64,000 nt of DNA from Corallium rubrum. Lineage: Eukaryota; Cnidaria; Anthozoa; Scleralcyonacea; Coralliidae. Position 1 is the first letter of the stretch. The number at the start of each line of letters is the position of its first letter. The stretch lies in contig OZ035997.1 of NCBI GenBank assembly GCA_964035015.1, positions 81,293,269 through 81,357,268 of the forward strand, in the 5' to 3' direction. Shown here one piece after another: positions 60,387 through 64,000 of this stretch. The notes beneath the pieces are model-generated. The model saw only the letters and a list, made by a program, of their open reading frames with translations, did no database searches and had not been told where the DNA came from. The translations under genes were made by a program, and so were the position numbers.

Positions 60387-63300
60387 TCACAAGGCCATTT
60401 CGCGAGATTTTTTTTTTATTTCTTCAATATCGTGCTTAGAAAACTTAACGTCTTCGCCGTAGATAGTAAATGGTGCCCAAACCTGTAGATCTCGAAAAAA
60501 AAGCTGTTGATGTTGTTGAAATATGTTCATTGTCCTTCTCAAAGCCTCGCAAACCGACGTTTCGTTGCAAATTTCTTTATAGAAATTTTCCATAAACAAT
60601 TGTGTACCTTCGTCGTCAATAGGCCAGAGTGTGGCAAGAACGGAGCGAGCACCGGCTACAAGAAATGCACGTGCTAGACCAACGACTCCTTCTGAAGAGA
60701 CATTCCCTCTTCCTGTATGACAACAACATAGAACAACTAACCGGGCATTTACAGGAATTTCAATAATATCTTTTTCTCTTACAAGATACGATTCTTCTTT
60801 GGGTAAGCCTGGGCTAGTTGAATTAGGATTAGGAGCAAGAAAAATTTCACCATGTTCTCCCTCCCCATGTGCGGCAATGTGAATTATGCCAGCGTTTTGA
60901 ATTAATTGTAAAACTCGTTGCTTTACGGCCTTGTCTTCTACTAAGGGTTTAGCGTCAAAAAGCGGTGCAAGACATTTCGCTTCAGCTGTGGCGGATGGGA
61001 GCGGTTCCGGTTCAAATTCTTTTCGATGAAAACTAACTTTGCCAATAGTTGGATTACCAACAAACAATGCAAAACCTAGACTAGCTTTATGTGATTGCTT
61101 CATGCTGGCATAAAGAGTGTGCAGAGATGGTGTTATTTGAATACTGTAATTTTGTGATATCGAGGTACCGTTTTCATCTTTCAATGCACAAAATGGCACA
61201 AAAAACAAAAATTTGTCAGGAACAATAATCAATTTGTTTCCTTTAATAAAACCCTTAACAGGATTGATGAGTTTCTGAAACAATTCCTGTAAAATATGAG
61301 TATGTTGTTCAATAGAAGGAGGTCTAGCTGGAGACCTCAGATCGGCAACGTCAACAGCCTGATCATAGCTTTGCATTACATTTTTGACTTTTGACTCAGT
61401 ATCTTGACGTGTGTTGGGAAGAAATATTCTTTCGCAAGACTGTGCCTTTTTGGAAAGTATATTTTCGGAGTTCTCTAATTCACAATTTTCCGATCCTTTA
61501 ATGGAATCAATAAATCTCTCATTCACTAACACCTGGCTCCATGGTATTTCCGCAATGTTATGACGATCAGAAGTAGAATTTGAACTTAGTTTAAACAAGG
61601 AGGAATCACGATTTAAATGAACAAAAAAAGTCTTAAGCAACATTTTCAAAATGTCGAAAATAGAATTCTCAGGTAAAGTCAGGTCATTATTTCGTACCAA
61701 ACCTATGTGTTTAATATCATCCACGCCATTTAAAACCCATATATGAAGAAACTTACGATCAAAAGAGTAAAATAAAACAGTGGAATTATTTTTCTTGAGC
61801 AGAATACCCTTCTCAATATTGTCTATTTCTAATTTCTCGTCATTTTCGTCAATATTTTTCCAGGTCTCACGTGTATAATCGACCATGTCATCAATCTCTG
61901 ATTTCTTTCGTTTCTCGATAAAAGCATGCAGTGCCTTGGCCTTTCCAAGATCAATAACTAACAATGCGGCTTCAATGCGTGTAAACAAAATAAAACAATG
62001 CATTAGAGTGACATATTGTTGAAAGTATTCACTAGTGAATGATATCTTATTTTTGTCAACGCTCAAGTCGAATAAAATCTTATCACCACACATAACAGAT
62101 CTCTTAAGAAATGACACAGCGTTTTTTAAGTTGCTCACATCTTCCCTTTCGCGAGTTACAAACAAATACAGTGAAAAGTAAGAGACCCCTATGTTTCTTA
62201 AAGAAAAATATTCGAAGCTTCGATCACCAATTTCTAAACTAATATTAAATGCTTCTCCAAAAAACTTAAGAGATTTTTGAAATTGCCCCATACTAAAATA
62301 GGCATTCCCTAAATTTCCATTGTTACATGCTATTCCTGACCGATCTCCTATTTCAGTGTAGATTTCTAGACTTTTACTGTAATAGTAAATGGCTTTTTCA
62401 TACTGCCCCAAACCAAGATAAGCATTCCCTAAATTTCCATTGTCACGTGCTATTCCTGACCGATCTCCTAATTCAGTGCAGATTTCTAGACCTTTATTGT
62501 AATAGCAAATAGCTTTTTCATACTGCCCCAAACAACGATAGGCAGTCCCTAAATTTCCATTATTATTTGCTATTCCTGACCGATCTCCTATTTCAGTGCT
62601 TATTTCTAGGCCTTTATTATAATATTGAATAGCATTTTCATACTGCCCCAAACAATTATAGGCAGTCCCTAAATTTCCATTATTATTTGCTATTCCTGCC
62701 CGATCTCCTATTTCAATGCTGACTTCTAGACCTTTATTATAAAACTGAATAGCTTTTTCATACTGCCCCAAACAACGATAGGCATTCCCTAAACTTCCAT
62801 TGTCACTTGCTATTCCTGACCGATCTCCTATTTCAGTGCTGACTTCTAGACCTTTATTATAAAACTGAATAGCTTTTTCATACTGCCCCAAACAACGATA
62901 CGCACTCCCTAAATTTCCATTGTCACTTGCTATTCTTGACCGATCTCCTATTTCAGTGCTGATTTCTAGACCTTTATTGTAATAGTAAATGGCTTTTTCA
63001 TAGTGCCCCAAACAGCGATAGGCAGTCCCTAAATTTCCATTGTTACGTGCTATTCCGGACGGATCTCCTATTTCAGTGCTGATTTCTAGACCTTTATTGT
63101 AAAACTGAATAGCTTTTTCATACTGCCCCATACTAAGATAAGCATTCCCTAAATTTCCATTGTTACTTGCTATTCCTAACCGATCTCCTATTTCAGTGCT
63201 GATTTCTAGACTTTTATTATAATACTGAATAGCTTTTTCATACTTCCCCAAACAACGACAGGCAGCCCCTAAATTTCCATTGTTACTTGCTATTCCTGAC

Positions 63301-64000
63301 CGATCTCCTATTTCAGTGCTGATTTCTAGACCTTTATTATAATACTGAATAGCTATATCATACTGCCCCAAACAACGATACACAGACCCTAAATTTCCAT
63401 TGTCACTTGCTATTCCTGACCGATCTCCTATTTCAGTGCTGATTTCTAGACCTTTATTATAATACTGAATAGCTTTTTCATACTGCCCCAAACAACGATA
63501 GGCAGACCCTAAATTTCCATTGTTACTTGCTATTCCTGACCGATCTCCTATTTCAGTGCTGATTTCCAGACTTTTATTATAATGCTGAATAGCTTTTTCA
63601 TACTGCCCCAAATAACGATACACAGATCCTAAATTTCCAATGTCACTTGCTATTCCTGACCGATCTCCTATTTCAGTGCTGATTTCTAGACCTTTATTAT
63701 AATACTGAATAGCTTTTTTATACTGCCCCAAACAACGATAGGCAGACCCTAAATTTCCATTGTTACCTGCTATTCCTAACCGATCTCCTATTTCAGTGCT
63801 GATTTCTAGACTTTTATTATAATACTGAATAGCTTTTTCATACTTCCCCAAACAACGATAGGCAGCCCCTAAATTTCCATTGTTACTTGCTATTCCTGAC
63901 CGATCTCCTATTTCAGTGCTGATTTCTAGACCTTTATTATAATACTGAATAGCTTTTTTATACTGCCCCAAACAACGATACACAGACCCTAAATTTCCAT
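60387..64000 (-). CDS. TPR-CHAT protein, gene B (5' end beyond window)
   Basis: An open minus-strand frame runs from the window edge to a stop at 60,387, at least 1,200 codons with no interruption. It has 14 full 40-residue TPR units plus one degenerate unit, mostly YRCLGQYEKAIQYYNKGLEIS in type, then the linker and a CHAT domain. The CHAT domain has the His in HIAAHGEG and the Cys in CCCHTGRG (third Cys in the C-x-T-G position). Linker and CHAT regions are almost the same as gene A, but the TPR units are of a different subtype. N-terminal exons corresponding to gene A's 38,451-38,504 and 34,624-35,040 lie outside the window. Probable protease-like scaffold; substrate and role unknown. Confidence 0.9.
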   Translation of the reverse strand, partial: GNLGSVYRCLGQYKKAIQYYNKGLEISTEIGDRSGIASNNGNLGAAYRCLGKYEKAIQYYNKSLEISTEIGDRLGIAGNNGNLGSAYRCLGQYKKAIQYYNKGLEISTEIGDRSGIASDIGNLGSVYRYLGQYEKAIQHYNKSLEISTEIGDRSGIASNNGNLGSAYRCLGQYEKAIQYYNKGLEISTEIGDRSGIASDNGNLGSVYRCLGQYDIAIQYYNKGLEISTEIGDRSGIASNNGNLGAACRCLGKYEKAIQYYNKSLEISTEIGDRLGIASNNGNLGNAYLSMGQYEKAIQFYNKGLEISTEIGDPSGIARNNGNLGTAYRCLGHYEKAIYYYNKGLEISTEIGDRSRIASDNGNLGSAYRCLGQYEKAIQFYNKGLEVSTEIGDRSGIASDNGSLGNAYRCLGQYEKAIQFYNKGLEVSIEIGDRAGIANNNGNLGTAYNCLGQYENAIQYYNKGLEISTEIGDRSGIANNNGNLGTAYRCLGQYEKAICYYNKGLEICTELGDRSGIARDNGNLGNAYLGLGQYEKAIYYYSKSLEIYTEIGDRSGIACNNGNLGNAYFSMGQFQKSLKFFGEAFNISLEIGDRSFEYFSLRNIGVSYFSLYLFVTREREDVSNLKNAVSFLKRSVMCGDKILFDLSVDKNKISFTSEYFQQYVTLMHCFILFTRIEAALLVIDLGKAKALHAFIEKRKKSEIDDMVDYTRETWKNIDENDEKLEIDNIEKGILLKKNNSTVLFYSFDRKFLHIWVLNGVDDIKHIGLVRNNDLTLPENSIFDILKMLLKTFFVHLNRDSSLFKLSSNSTSDRHNIAEIPWSQVLVNERFIDSIKGSENCELENSENILSKKAQSCERIFLPNTRQDTESKVKNVMQSYDQAVDVADLRSPARPPSIEQHTHILQELFQKLINPVKGFIKGNKLIIVPDKFLFFVPFCALKDENGTSISQNYSIQITPSLHTLYASMKQSHKASLGFALFVGNPTIGKVSFHRKEFEPEPLPSATAEAKCLAPLFDAKPLVEDKAVKQRVLQLIQNAGIIHIAAHGEGEHGEIFLAPNPNSTSPGLPKEESYLVREKDIIEIPVNARLVVLCCCHTGRGNVSSEGVVGLARAFLVAGARSVLATLWPIDDEGTQLFMENFYKEICNETSVCEALRRTMNIFQQHQQLFFRDLQVWAPFTIYGEDVKFSKHDIEEIKKKSREMAL
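62290..64000 (-). repeat. 120-bp tandem TPR-coding repeats, gene B
   Basis: Strict 120-base period to the window edge. Units are more varied than in gene A, alternating LGQYEKAIQ and LGKYEKAIQ types, with a few gene-A-like AIYYY units near the CHAT end. Confidence 0.92.

Overview
The window reads as AT-rich, intron-bearing animal nuclear DNA, most likely from a cnidarian and probably an anthozoan. The clues are spliced genes with GT-AG introns, TPR-CHAT genes with 40-residue repeats, many foldback elements, Helitrons, microsatellites, and repeats carrying a GCATGCCCCCGG-type motif. The organism is inferred; nothing in the sequence names it.

Large-scale layout: bases from about 8 to at least 34.6 kb (copy A) reappear in the same orientation from 40,491 to the window end (copy B). 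Each copy has the same order of foldbacks, ~200-bp-phased repeats, noncoding DNA and a minus-strand TPR-CHAT gene at its right end. This is either a tandem segmental duplication or two haplotypes placed end to end by the assembler. The two copies supply each other's empty sites, so insertions in one can be delimited to the base using the other.

Central element, 12,790-23,615 (copy A only): a 10.8-kb DNA transposon with ungapped 250-bp terminal inverted repeats (two mismatches seen) and a 7-bp target duplication. Its intact empty site is at 51,751-51,757. Two convergent gene systems lie inside. The minus-strand gene has 11 exons whose phases all agree and encodes an intact 885-residue P-element/THAP9-like transposase with an RFX-like winged-helix N terminus, a Cys cluster and an RNase H-like core. 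The plus-strand gene encodes a PIF1-family helicase followed by segments resembling the C terminus that the transposase lacks, then a SAP-like and a homeodomain-like segment. One apparent single-base frameshift splits this gene. I read it as a helicase-carrying P-superfamily transposon in which catalytic core and C-terminal domain may sit on different proteins. This is the best candidate for an undescribed system here.

Host genes: gene A (31,373-38,504, minus) has a small first coding exon at 38,451-38,504, a ~3.4-kb intron filled with satellites and foldbacks, and a long TPR-CHAT exon carrying one apparent frameshift. Gene B (60,387-64,000, minus) runs off the window edge. Both keep the His and Cys of the CHAT protease-like domain, but their TPR arrays are homogenised to different sequences.

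The remaining DNA is intergenic or repeat: three Helitron-like elements plus a fragment, several foldback elements, a tRNA-derived SINE-like unit, pentanucleotide, tetranucleotide and AT satellites, and stretches where I see nothing identifiable.
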